A stretch of 64,000 nt of DNA. Source: Tragulus kanchil. Lineage: Eukaryota; Chordata; Mammalia; Artiodactyla; Tragulidae. The position numbers and the translations under genes were made by a program. The notes beneath the pieces are model-generated. The model was not told where the DNA came from, ran no database searches, and saw nothing but the letters and a program-made list of their open reading frames with translations. Shown piece after piece: positions 23,792 through 35,460 of this stretch (its first letter is position 1; each line of letters opens with the position of its first letter). Location: assembly GCA_022376925.1 (NCBI GenBank), contig JAIOJX010000025.1, positions 93,585,608-93,649,607 of the forward strand, given 5' to 3'.

Positions 23792-25620
23792 TCTCTGCAC
23801 ATTCTTAAATTCTTCTCCTAAAACAGTACTGCCCTGGTTAAGAAACACTTCATATATCAAAAACTCACATATTAGGAAGAAATGATGAATAACAAGAGTC
23901 CCAGATGTCTCATGAAATTCTTTTACTTTCACTTCTTAATTCCCTGAGTATGCAGTGGCTCCTCTTGAAGCCTATTGGAAGGGCTTCTGGCCTTTATACT
24001 TCCATTGCCAATGTGTGTCCAGAAATGAACAATGACCACCACTAGGAACCTGTAACTAGAAGTGAAACCTTTTAACTCCTGTTTGTTTTTTGTTACTTGT
24101 GGATTTTTACACCCATTGTAGATTTGAAGAGGAACACACACAAATATGACATTAAATATCATCTAATAAATATAATATGGGCATGAATTTCACCAAACTC
24201 CGGGCGATAGTGGAGGACAGGAGCCTGGTATGCTGCAGTCCATAAGTTTGCAAAAAGTGGGACATGACTTAGCGGCTGAACAACAACAACAATTAAATAT
24301 AAGTACACTTAATGGTTCTGTTAGAGATCTTAAGTGGAAGAGTTAGAAAGTTTGTATGTTTTATCTCTAGTCTTATCCTTTGTTTTAACAGTCCTCTCCT
24401 TGGTGAATAAGCTAAGTCAAGTAAGAAAACATCACTTTATAGTTATATAAGGGTATTGTAAAGTCATAATTCCAGTTTGATTATACAAAATGGGAGAAAT
24501 TGCTGTATATGCGTGTGTGTTTGTTTAACCAAATACATACCACTTATCACCGTATTGATTCTTCCGACCCAGGAACATGGAATATCTCTCCAGTTATTTT
24601 TTTCATGAGTATCTTGTAATTTTCAGTGTACAGTTCTTTTGTTTCTTTGGGTAGGTTTATTCCTAGATATTTTATTCTTTTGGTTGTGATGGTGAAGGGG
24701 ATTGCCTCTTGGATTTCATTTTCTGATTTTTCATTGTTTGTGTATAGGAATGCCAGTGATTTCTGTATATTGATCTTGTATCCAGTGAATTTGCTGAATT
24801 TGTTAATTAGCTCTAGCAGTTTTCTAATAGTGTCTTTGGGGTTTTCTATGTATAATATCATGTCATCTCTGCACATTCTTAAATTCTTCTCCTAAAACAG
24901 TACTGCCCTGGTTAAGAAACACTTCATATATCAAAAACTCACATATTAGGAAGAAATGATGAATAACAAGAGTCCCAGATGTCTCATGAAATTCTTTTAC
25001 TTTCACTTCTTAATTCCCTGAGTATGCAGTGGCTCCTCTTGAAGCCTATTGGAAGGGCTTCTGGCCTTTATACTTCCATTGCCAATGTGTGTCCAGAAAT
25101 GAACAATGACCACCACTAGGAACCTGTAACTAGAAGTGAAACCTTTTAACTCCTGTTTGTTTTTTGTTACTTGTGGATTTTTACACCCATTGTAGATTTG
25201 AAGAGGAACACACACAAATATGACATTAAATATCATCTAATAAATATAATATGGGCATGAATTTCACCAAACTCCGGGCGATAGTGGAGGACAGGAGCCT
25301 GGTATGCTGCAGTCCATAAGTTTGCAAAAAGTGGGACATGACTTAGCGGCTGAACAACAACAACAATTAAATATAAGTACACTTAATGGTTCTGTTAGAG
25401 ATCTTAAGTGGAAGAGTTAGAAAGTTTGTATGTTTTATCTCTAGTCTTATCCTTTGTTTTAACAGTCCTCTCCTTGGTGAATAAGCTAAGTCAAGTAAGA
25501 AAACATCACTTTATAGTTATATAAGGGTATTGTAAAGTCATAATTCCAGTTTGATTATACAAAATGGGAGAAATTGCTGTATATGCGTGTGTGTTTGTTT
25601 AACCAAATACATACCACTTA
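23454..25620. repeat. direct duplication 7, offset 1090 falling to 1074
   Basis: Copy 1 is about 23454-24543 and copy 2 about 24544-25620, joined inside CACTTATCACCG. Near its start, copy 2 carries a garbled patch (24593-24604, CAGTTATTTTTTTC) where copy 1 has 16 more bases. The rest is essentially identical. The duplicated part holds the 5' end of the L1 insertion, its right TSD and flanking DNA. Confidence 0.92.
24180..24292 (+). mobile_element. BovB LINE 3' end fragment
   Basis: Very short BovB terminus: AACTCCGGGCGATAGTGGAG, then TGCTGCAGTCCATAAG and an ACAACAACAAC end. A second copy is at about 25254-25366 (duplication 7). Confidence 0.8.
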
Positions 25621-25650
25621 CTATATGCCAGGCATTGTTCTAAGCACTTC
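25601..25650 (-). mobile_element. MIR SINE, left half
   Basis: Reverse MIR start (CTATATGCCAGGCATTGTTC at about 25622), interrupted by a BovB insertion. It resumes at about 26030. Confidence 0.65.
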
Positions 25651-26029
25651 AGTTCAGTTCAGTTGCTCAGTTGTGACTAACTCTTTGCAACCTCATGGAC
25701 TGAGGCACACCAGATTTTCCTGTTCTTCACCATTTCCCAGAGCTTGTTCCAACTCAGGTCCATTGATTCAGTGATGCCATCCCCATCTCAGCTTCTGTCA
25801 TCCCCTTGTCTTTCTGCCTTTCATTTTTCCCAGCATCAAGGTCTTTTCCAATGAGTTGTTTCTTCACATACATGATTACTGGGAAAACTATAGTTTTGAC
25901 TATATGAATTCTTGCTGGCAAAGTGATGTGTCTGCTTTTTAATATGTTGTCTAGGTTTGTCATAGTTTTTCTTCCAAGGAGCAAGCATCTTTTAATTTCA
26001 TGGCTGCATTCACCATCTTTACACATATT
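25651..26029 (-). mobile_element. BovB LINE 3' part, reverse
   Basis: Reverse BovB: CAGTTCAGTTCAGTTGCTCA at the left (the element's 3' tail region), GATTCAGTGATGCCATCC, and further in TTTTAATATGTTGTCTAGG and GGAGCAAGCATCTTTTAATT. The open frame 25754-26026 is the decayed end of its reverse-transcriptase ORF, not a host gene. A second, left-truncated copy is at 26784-27124. Confidence 0.85.
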
Positions 26030-26195
26030 TAGTCAGCTAATCCTCATAGCATCCTAAGGTAGATATGTTCACCTAAATAAGATCTGTTTCTTCATCCATA
26101 AAATGAGGAAACAGAAGTAGAGAGTAAAATCACACACCCAGCATACAGCAGAGTGGGAATTCCCACCCAGGCAGCCAGGACACACAGTCATTTTC
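26030..26195 (-). mobile_element. MIR SINE, right half
   Basis: Continuation of the reverse MIR: CTAATCCTCATAGCATCC, AAAATGAGGAAACAGAAGTA and a CCAGGCAGCCAGG end. With the left half it makes one MIR split by BovB. Copy at about 27128-27293. Confidence 0.65.
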
Positions 26196-26783
26196 TTCAT
26201 CACCTTGCTATTTTGTTTCTCTACAACATAAGGTTTACGTAGGAACAGAACAGTGTCCAAGTTTAGAGTTCTGGTCAACCAGAAGAAAAGTAGCAAAGTA
26301 GTCACTTGTCAATCAGATGTCATTTTGCTACATCTGAAGCAACAGGCTACCAGACATATTTTTAAGGAATTTAGTGAAAATCTTATTTTTCCAGGTGCTA
26401 GCTTTATAACCCCAAATAGCCAAGAGAAAAAAATACTTTAGTCAAAAGAGCTATATATTTGCCTTCTCATTTATATGAATATAAGATGATCTCACATATA
26501 TAAATTTTAATTTTTTAACAGTTAAGCTTGAACAATAAGTAATAGCAAAGTTAGAACTTTTTCTTTTTCTTGAGCAAACCTGTTCCACATTTCAGGAAAA
26601 CTCTATTTAGATGCTCCATATCCTCTTCCTATCAACTAGGAGTTTGAAGCAGCTCCATGAACAATAGAGAATGATGATGGAGAAAACCTTGAGCACCATT
26701 CTAGTCCCAAACTAGACACTTTCCTTCCAGACTGAGATTTTATGTGGACTTTACTTATTAATTTAAGTAAAATTAATTCTTCC
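26196..26783. other. non-coding DNA, nothing recognised
   Basis: AT-rich sequence without recognised elements, repeated at about 27294-27882. Frames of 62-78 codons here recur only because the DNA is duplicated. Confidence 0.5.
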
Positions 26784-28152
26784 TGCAACCTCATGGACTG
26801 AGGCACACCAGATTTTCCTGTTCTTCACCATTTCCCAGAGCTTGTTCCAACTCAGGTCCATTGATTCAGTGATGCCATCCCCATCTCAGCTTCTGTCATC
26901 CCCTTGTCTTTCTGCCTTTCATTTTTCCCAGCATCAAGGTCTTTTCCAATGAGTTGTTTCTTCACATACATGATTACTGGGAAAACTATAGTTTTGACTA
27001 TATGAATTCTTGCTGGCAAAGTGATGTGTCTGCTTTTTAATATGTTGTCTAGGTTTGTCATAGTTTTTCTTCCAAGGAGCAAGCATCTTTTAATTTCATG
27101 GCTGCATTCACCATCTTTACACATATTTAGTCAGCTAATCCTCATAGCATCCTAAGGTAGATATGTTCACCTAAATAAGATCTGTTTCTTCATCCATAAA
27201 ATGAGGAAACAGAAGTAGAGAGTAAAATCACACACCCAGCATACAGCAGAGTGGGAATTCCCACCCAGGCAGCCAGGACACACAGTCATTTTCTTCATCA
27301 CCTTGCTATTTTGTTTCTCTACAACATAAGGTTTACGTAGGAACAGAACAGTGTCCAAGTTTAGAGTTCTGGTCAACCAGAAGAAAAGTAGCAAAGTAGT
27401 CACTTGTCAATCAGATGTCATTTTGCTACATCTGAAGCAACAGGCTACCAGACATATTTTTAAGGAATTTAGTGAAAATCTTATTTTTCCAGGTGCTAGC
27501 TTTATAACCCCAAATAGCCAAGAGAAAAAAATACTTTAGTCAAAAGAGCTATATATTTGCCTTCTCATTTATATGAATATAAGATGATCTCACATATATA
27601 AATTTTAATTTTTTAACAGTTAAGCTTGAACAATAAGTAATAGCAAAGTTAGAACTTTTTCTTTTTCTTGAGCAAACCTGTTCCACATTTCAGGAAAACT
27701 CTATTTAGATGCTCCATATCCTCTTCCTATCAACTAGGAGTTTGAAGCAGCTCCATGAACAATAGAGAATGATGATGGAGAAAACCTTGAGCACCATTCT
27801 AGTCCCAAACTAGACACTTTCCTTCCAGACTGAGATTTTATGTGGACTTTACTTATTAATTTAAGTAAAATTAATTCTTCCTTTTAGAAGCCAGAATATT
27901 ATCCTTTCTATATTGGAAATCACAGTTTTATGTTCATATTCATATATATGGTTCGTCTTACATTATAATCCATCAGAATAAAGTTACTTTTATTGTGGGT
28001 ATATGATTGGAATCCCATTGTGAGGGATATACTAAAGCATTTAGTCTTATATTCCCAATTTAAAACAGTACCCAGTAATTGCTGAATAAATAAATTATAG
28101 GAAAATGGCAAAAGGTAGGGAGAAATATGCCTTGATAAAAATACCCAAGTAA

Positions 28153-28480
28153 GGGGCTTCCCCTGGTGGTCCAGTGGGTAAGGACACCGCCTTGCAGTGC
28201 AAGGGGCGCCGGTTCGATCCCTGGTCTGGGAAGATCCCACGTGCCACGGAGCGGCTGGACTGATGTGTCCAATCACCGAGCCGGAGCTCTGAGCGCATGC
28301 GCCCAAAGCGGGTGCTCTGCGACAACAGGTGCCATCGCGATGGGAGGCCCACAGGAGCCAAAGAACAAAGACGGATGAAAATAGAGAAATTAAAGACCAA
28401 AAGAAGTGGCCCGCCCGCTCCCCTCCCTCCCCAACCCGACCCCTGCCCAAAATAAATAAATAAATGAATCTTTAAAAAAA
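28153..28480 (+). mobile_element. CHR-like SINE, young
   Basis: Full-length head, CpG-rich body and (AAAT)n plus A tail. The TSD is AAAAATACCCAAGTAA on the left (28137-28152) and AAAAATACACAAGTAA on the right (28479-28494), one mismatch. Confidence 0.92.
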
Positions 28481-28494
28481 AAATACACAAGTAA

Positions 28495-29765
28495 AATATG
28501 CTTAGATACTTATATTTATCATTTAAACTGGTTTATATAAAACAAAATCTTGTTGGTGACATTAGATTTCAATGTCTATTTTCTATTTTATAGAATAGAA
28601 ATGAGCATGAAACGATCATAGACATCTATGATAAATGATGAATAATGAAAGCTCTTCTGTTCTCTAACACTTCATATTAAGTAACATTTTACTTCAGTCA
28701 GTATTATTCTATATAGACTTTACATTAAAGAAATGCTTTTTCCTCCTAAATTTCAGGGTCATTACAAACTGACATGCCAAAGTGAAAACCCAGTGGTTGG
28801 TGCTTATTGATATTCTATTGACTGACAATATATTAGCAACTGTAGATTGAAACCAAATATACACTAATAAAGAGCCTTGCTTTATAAAGCAAGGGTCTTG
28901 CTATGTAAGAGTAAAATAATAACTGAAGATGGCAGGGAAAGGGTTTGAATGTGAAATATCTCAAAATGAGAGAAAATATCAAATTTTATTCTTTCAATAT
29001 TTTTTTCCAGAGCCAATGTTAGCATCCATTCTTCCTCCTAAAATATCAGGTAGTTGTCACACCAGTTTTATTTGGAAACCACCCTTCTCCCACACTTAGC
29101 AGTGCTGTTTAGAAGGGACACTCCCTGTCCTAAGCCTGAGAATTATGGGCACTGATTGGTTTAAGTCAGGCCATGGGACCCATCTGCTGGCCACAGTTCA
29201 GGTCTAGGCACACACAGAAGCTATCAGAGACAATTAGGTATGAGGAGATATTTGTTGGAGGTGGATCTGATGCTGTGAGAGCATGGGTCTTGGAGCTCAG
29301 CATAGCTTTCTGTGATTAGAGAAGCCATCACAGAAATGGCGGTGAAGCTGACTTACAGGATGCTGATCACCATGAGCATGGGTAGAGTCCTTAATCAAGC
29401 TACGTCTAAAGCCAGGCTCCCCTCTGGACTTTTAAATCTAGGACCTAATTACCTGCCACATTCCTCTTTCTAAACCAGTATGGCTTGAATTATGACACTT
29501 GCATTATGAAGAGTCATAATGAATATAACATCCCTAGTCAGGCTACTTTTCAGACAGAAGCACAATATGGAGAAAAACGTGATGGTCATTCAAAAGTACT
29601 TTGTAAAATAAAGTGGGAGAATGATCACCCAAATTGAGAAATACTACTTCTAATTACATAGTCATGCTGTTATTTTTTATCTGAGAAATGCTTTGACTTG
29701 CTGTTTTGTAAAGAATTGAAATGGGCATATCTGCTTGATTTGTCTAAAAATTATTGTTGTGCTTT
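28495..29765. other. non-coding DNA, possibly old repeats
   Basis: No gene seen. The part at about 29090-29480 is less AT-rich and has the look of an old interspersed repeat (CAGGCCATGGGACCC-type wording), but I cannot name the family. Confidence 0.4.
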
Positions 29766-29987
29766 TTTGATATTGTTGTTTGCTGTTTAGTCACTGAGTC
29801 ATCTCTAGCTCTTTGTGACCCTGTGGACTATAACCTGCCAGGCTCCTCTGTCCATAGGATTTCCCAAGCAAGAATACTGGAGTGGGTTACCATGTCCTTC
29901 TAAAGGGAATCTTCTCAACCCAGGGATCAAATTTGTGTCTCCTGCTTGGCAGGCAGATTCTTTGCCACTGAGCCACCAGTGAAGCCC
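29766..29987 (-). mobile_element. Bov-tA SINE
   Basis: Reverse, close to full length: GTTTGCTGTTTAGTCACTGA at the left, GCAAGAATACTGGAGTGG inside, and CCACTGAGCCACCAGTGAAG at the tRNA-derived end. Confidence 0.9.
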
Positions 29988-30835
29988 TTTTTCAGTATTA
30001 CCTAACTTTAAACTACATTCAAAGTAGTTGGAGAGAATAAATGTTTAATCCTTTGCCCTACAAAACCAAGAAGATGAATTTTGTTTCTATATATCTACGT
30101 ATGCACTCCAACAGTGGGCTTCCTCGCTTTCCCCTCACCTTAGGCCTGATTCTGTGAGAGGTATAAACTGTTTTTTTTTGTATTGTTTGTTTAAAAGGAA
30201 AAGTAATTCATGGCAACAACTGAATGTCCTACTTATGCTTTTTATTCTTAAGAGGTAGGGATGTTTCAAGATTTGCAGAGTGGAGCTTGTCAATTTTGGT
30301 TAGGTTCAAATCCAGCTCGATAGGTTGAAAAGGAAATTAGGATTAGGTTAGCATTAACAGTTTTCAGTGACATTTATGATTTACAGTAGAAAAAAAGTCT
30401 TAATATGATGTTGATTTTCAAGGCAGTTGATTTAGAGTGTACTTCACATGTTGCTCATTTCTCTTCCACAACTTTATTTTTCCCCATTGTCATGAAGTCG
30501 AGCAGAGACAAGGGGCTCACTCAATGTGGCCAGATGGGTTTCCTTCCTGCATATACCCCTCAATGCCCCTTTGTCTTTATTCCTGTTCTTTCCACCCTTT
30601 CCCTCATCTTCCCATTCTTCCTCCCTTTAAACCATCTCCCATTCTCCTTTAGTTAAAAGAAGGATGTAGACCTGGTATCTGCAGTAATGAGATATGCTGA
30701 TGGAGGAAGAGATCCCATCCTCGTCACATAACTGCTTTGTCACCACAAAAAGCTACTAGAATCGGCTTGTATTTACCATTCTAATTTTTTCATCTCTCAT
30801 TCTCTTCTATTTAAATTTTTAAATTGTAAAATATC
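29988..30835. other. non-coding DNA, nothing recognised
   Basis: Unique-looking AT-rich sequence. Two overlapping frames (30405-30656) have no recognisable domain. Confidence 0.5.
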
Positions 30836-30851
30836 ACACACACACACACAC
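30836..30851. repeat. (CA)n microsatellite
   Basis: Short CACACA run just upstream of a Bov-tA element. Confidence 0.9.
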
Positions 30852-30875
30852 AGAAAATCACATTAAATGTATGTG

Positions 30876-31088
30876 TGTGTGCTGTGTTTGCTTAGTTGTT
30901 TTCAATTGTTGTTTGTGACCCCATGGACTGTAGCCCGCCAGGCTCCTCTGTCCATGGAATTCTCCAGGCAAGAATACTGGAGTGGGTTGGCATTTCCTTC
31001 TCTAGTGGATCTTTCTGACCCAGGGAGCAAACTTGCATCTCCTGTATTGGCAGGCAGATTCTTTACCACTGAGAACCTGGGAAGCCCC
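30876..31088 (-). mobile_element. Bov-tA SINE
   Basis: Reverse element with GACCCCATGGACTGTAGC, GGCAAGAATACTGGAGTG and the end ACCTGGGAAGCCCC. Its last ~13 bases are the start of duplication 9, so CCTGGGAAGCCCC recurs at 32238. Confidence 0.9.
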
Positions 31089-33367
31089 ACATAATATCTT
31101 TTCTGTCATTATCTCTTGGATTGACTGGATTCTGCCTCTATCCCTGAATGACCCTGCTTTGCTAAGGGTCATGGTGACTTACCTGTAAATATTATATTGA
31201 CTAACTATATTTGAGTTTTCAAAGTTCTAATTTGTTCCTTTTCAAATCTGCTTGATCTTTAAGTCTCCTACTTCTTGCTCATATTTTAAAGCTTCTCTTT
31301 TTAGAAGCTAAACTTGGCTATGTTTGCATTCTGTAGTAAGTGTCTTAAGTAGAGTCTCTGTGAGTCTGATGCTGCTCTTGGTTGTTTCTCCTGGCTCTTT
31401 CCTTGTGAGATCTTGTTCTTCGGCACTTATCCGTGGAGATTTTTTGAGGACGGTGTTAAAGTTGTATCCCTTTAGAGATTTATGTTTATTCTTACCACCC
31501 TCATGCAGCCACCACCACCTAAATTAAATCAGCTCGGTATTCTGGGGATAGAGTAAATTCATATTGCAAGCCTATATGAAGTCAGACTCGTGTTTATAAC
31601 TTCTCAGGAAAGATATTTCTATTCCTCCCACCCAATGCCAGGGTCAATACAGCAGAGTTTTCTTGTTGCCCCTCCTGTGCCACAAGCTTATTTCTAATTT
31701 CTTTTCACTGAAGATGTAAGTCTTTTGTGGTCCCAACTTATGGGAGTTTTTCTACTATTTCTCTGGCCTTTTATTAAATATTTCTTTAATTATTTGAGTG
31801 AATGATGCTTCCCTATGCCTTTATTGTGAAATGCTTGAGAATAGAACTTTTATCTTAGTCATGAATTTAGTGTTGGTTCTGATTCATTCTTTCAATCAGT
31901 CTTTATTAACCTTTTCATGCCAGGACTGTTTTATGGATATACAAAAACTCTCAAGACACTTAAAGTCCTTGCTGCCCTGGAGTTTAAATTTGTTAGGCTA
32001 CATTGTAGGTGTTCACAAAAGTACTAGTGAAACCAGTAAACGATCCAGTGATAGGTAGTAAGAGGAAAGAAAAGAGAACTGTCAGTCATAAAAGAGGGTA
32101 AAGTTACATTTACAGAAACAGTGGCAGAAAGGACCAAGAGAGTTACAATTAGTTGCCTAAAGAGGCGTTTGAGAACTGAATGCAGTTTCAGAGTGCTGGT
32201 TAAAAAAGACGACTCCAGTGAAGTGAAGAAAGGTGTTCCTGGGAAGCCCCACATAATATCTTTTCTGTCATTATCTCTTGGATTGACTGGATTCTGCCTC
32301 TATCCCTGAATGACCCTGCTTTGCTAAGGGTCATGGTGACTTACCTGTAAATATTATATTGACTAACTATATTTGAGTTTTCAAAGTTCTAATTTGTTCC
32401 TTTTCAAATCTGCTTGATCTTTAAGTCTCCTACTTCTTGCTCATATTTTAAAGCTTCTCTTTTTAGAAGCTAAACTTGGCTATGTTTGCATTCTGTAGTA
32501 AGTGTCTTAAGTAGAGTCTCTGTGAGTCTGATGCTGCTCTTGGTTGTTTCTCCTGGCTCTTTCCTTGTGAGATCTTGTTCTTCGGCACTTATCCGTGGAG
32601 ATTTTTTGAGGACGGTGTTAAAGTTGTATCCCTTTAGAGATTTATGTTTATTCTTACCACCCTCATGCAGCCACCACCACCTAAATTAAATCAGCTCGGT
32701 ATTCTGGGGATAGAGTAAATTCATATTGCAAGCCTATATGAAGTCAGACTCGTGTTTATAACTTCTCAGGAAAGATATTTCTATTCCTCCCACCCAATGC
32801 CAGGGTCAATACAGCAGAGTTTTCTTGTTGCCCCTCCTGTGCCACAAGCTTATTTCTAATTTCTTTTCACTGAAGATGTAAGTCTTTTGTGGTCCCAACT
32901 TATGGGAGTTTTTCTACTATTTCTCTGGCCTTTTATTAAATATTTCTTTAATTATTTGAGTGAATGATGCTTCCCTATGCCTTTATTGTGAAATGCTTGA
33001 GAATAGAACTTTTATCTTAGTCATGAATTTAGTGTTGGTTCTGATTCATTCTTTCAATCAGTCTTTATTAACCTTTTCATGCCAGGACTGTTTTATGGAT
33101 ATACAAAAACTCTCAAGACACTTAAAGTCCTTGCTGCCCTGGAGTTTAAATTTGTTAGGCTACATTGTAGGTGTTCACAAAAGTACTAGTGAAACCAGTA
33201 AACGATCCAGTGATAGGTAGTAAGAGGAAAGAAAAGAGAACTGTCAGTCATAAAAGAGGGTAAAGTTACATTTACAGAAACAGTGGCAGAAAGGACCAAG
33301 AGAGTTACAATTAGTTGCCTAAAGAGGCGTTTGAGAACTGAATGCAGTTTCAGAGTGCTGGTTAGGG
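31076..33367. repeat. direct duplication 9, offset 1162
   Basis: Copy 1 is about 31076-32203 and copy 2 about 32238-33367. Between them sits a 34-base filler (32204-32237) that is not in copy 2, where GCTGGTTA is followed by GGGCCCAGAAGG. The copies otherwise look identical. Confidence 0.92.
31089..32203. other. non-coding DNA, nothing recognised
   Basis: No exon, repeat family or regulatory signature that I can name. The frames of 60-86 codons here recur at +1162 because of the duplication. Confidence 0.45.
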
Positions 33368-35290
33368 CCCAGAAGGAGAATAGACTGACTTACACAGAGT
33401 AGAAAAGTCTGGAAGTAGAAAGTTAATCAGTATATTAACACTTGTTGTGTTCTTGAATATCTTGCTTTTTACCACAGTTTGGCCATGTGTACATGCATCA
33501 TTTAAGAGACATGGCAAATATGATGACAGTGTACCTCCTCCTTCTCCAAGCTTCTCCCTCAAAAGATGGGGATGTGCTCATCTCTCTCTGCATTTCAATC
33601 TCCTTTTAGCCTGACTCCTTTAAACACTTATACTTTTGCTTGTCTACTTTTGTGTGTCTTCTCATTCTCTATTTTTCCTCTCTCTTTTTTAAATATCCTG
33701 TGTGCTAAGGGTGATATTTATTCTAAAGAGATGACTCTTTGGGAGGCCCTAGATAGCTTCAAGGGTGAGGGCTGCTTTCATTAGAAGCTTGGAGCTTTCA
33801 GACCCATCTCCCAACTTTGAGGTAAAGGAAGGGGCTAGAGACTGAGTAAATCCTCACTGGCCATTGATTTAATCAACCATGCCTGCTCATGGGATTAAAC
33901 CTCCATTAAAAGCCTCTAAACAAAAGGGTTCAGGAAACTTACAAGTTGGCAAACACATCCACGTACCCCCAGGAGGATGGCCCACCCAGCTCCATAGGAA
34001 AAGAGGCTCCAGCGCTCAGGACCCCTCTGGACCTCTCCCTACCTGTCATTGCATCCGACCATTTGTATTCTTTTGTAATAAACTGTAACAGTATTTGGGG
34101 GATTGTAGTCAGGTCTGACAGGAGTGAGGGTAACCTGGGTTCCCGATACTTTTATCTTAGTCATGAATTTAGTGTTGGTTCTGATTCATTCTTTCAATCA
34201 GTCTTTATTAACCTTTTCATGCCAGGACTGTTTTATGGATATACAAAAACTCTCAAGACACTTAAAGTCCTTGCTGCCCTGGAGTTTAAATTTGTTAGGC
34301 TACATTGTAGGTGTTCACAAAAGTACTAGTGAAACCAGTAAACGATCCAGTGATAGGTAGTAAGAGGAAAGAAAAGAGAACTGTCAGTCATAAAAGAGGG
34401 TAAAGTTACATTTACAGAAACAGTGGCAGAAAGGACCAAGAGAGTTACAATTAGTTGCCTAAAGAGGCGTTTGAGAACTGAATGCAGTTTCAGAGTGCTG
34501 GTTAGGGCCCAGAAGGAGAATAGACTGACTTACACAGAGTAGAAAAGTCTGGAAGTAGAAAGTTAATCAGTATATTAACACTTGTTGTGTTCTTGAATAT
34601 CTTGCTTTTTACCACAGTTTGGCCATGTGTACATGCATCATTTAAGAGACATGGCAAATATGATGACAGTGTACCTCCTCCTTCTCCAAGCTTCTCCTCA
34701 AAAGATGGGGATGTGCTCATCTCTCTCTGCATTTCAATCCCCTTTTTAGCCTGACTCCTTTAAACACTTATACTTTTGCTTGTCTACTTTTGTGTGTCTT
34801 CTCATTCTCTATTTTTCCTCTCTCTTTTTTAAATATCCTGTGTGCTAAGGGTGATATTTATTCTAAAGAGATGACTCTTTGGGAGGCCCTAGATAGCTTC
34901 AAGGGTGAGGGCTGCTTTCATTAGAAGCTTGGAGCTTTCAGACCCATCTCCCAACTTTGAGGTAAAGGAAGGGGCTAGAGACTGAGTAAATCCTCACTGG
35001 CCATTGATTTAATCAACCATGCCTGCTCATGGGATTAAACCTCCATTAAAAGCCTCTAAACAAAAGGGTTCAGGAAACTTACAAGTTGGCAAACACATCC
35101 ACGTACCCCCAGGAGGATGGCCCACCCAGCTCCATAGGAAAAGAGGCTCCAGCGCTCAGGACCCCTCTGGACCTCTCCCTACCTGTCATTGCATCCGACC
35201 ATTTGTATTCTTTTGTAATAAACTGTAACAGTATTTGGGGGATTGTAGTCAGGTCTGACAGGAGTGAGGGTAACCTGGGTTCCCGATACT
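33008..35290. repeat. direct duplication 10, offset 1140
   Basis: Copy 1 is 33008-34147 and copy 2 34148-35290, abutting with ACTT shared at the junction. Small indels are visible (CTTCTCCCTCAAAAG against CTTCTCCTCAAAAG; TCTCCTTTTAG against CCCCTTTTTAG). The unit overlaps duplication 9, so about 360 bases from ACTTTTATCTTAGTC occur three times (31846, 33008, 34148). Confidence 0.93.
33836..34147 (+). mobile_element. same LTR, truncated by duplication junction
   Basis: Identical to the left ~310 bases of the LTR at 34976. It ends at TTCCCGATACTT, where duplication 10's second unit begins. Confidence 0.55.
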
Positions 35291-35460
35291 TGCCACTAAC
35301 ATCATAGGTGAGGGCAGTCTTGAGGAGTGGAGCCCTTAAACCTCTGGGGACTGGCTCCAGTCTTTACTGTCAGGACTGCAGGACATCTAGTTGGTGTCAG
35401 AGTTGGAGAAGTTGTGTTGGAGAAAACATTGTGTAATTTGGTGTCAGGAGGGGAAAATAC
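34976..35460 (+). mobile_element. ERV-type solo LTR (ERVL-like), complete copy
   Basis: The wording fits an old endogenous-retroviral LTR: TTAAACCTCCATTAAAAGCC, then a polyadenylation signal in TTGTAATAAACTGTAAC (35213), AGGGCAGTCTTGAGGAGTGG, and a 3' end TTGGTGTCAGAGTTGG followed by a related TTTGGTGTCAGGAGGGG. No internal coding region is present. The subfamily is not resolved. A copy cut by the duplication junction lies at about 33836-34147. Confidence 0.55.

Larger units (their letters stand above)
25686..27882. repeat. direct duplication 8, offset 1098
   Basis: Copy 1 is 25686-26783 and copy 2 26784-27882. Copy 2 starts abruptly inside the BovB element (TGCAACCTCATGG), joined to ATTAATTCTTCC. 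The copies look identical. Confidence 0.93.

Noticed and set aside
23233..23802. 189-codon frame as a host gene
   Set aside because: It reads as L1 ORF2 reverse transcriptase and lies in an L1 insertion bounded by a 15-bp TSD.
25754..26026. 90-codon frame, repeated at 26852-27124, as a paired gene
   Set aside because: It is BovB reverse-transcriptase remnant, doubled by duplication 8.
33946..34329. 127-codon frame across a duplication joint
   Set aside because: It is made of LTR sequence fused to unrelated sequence at the 34148 joint. The frame disappears in the second copy.
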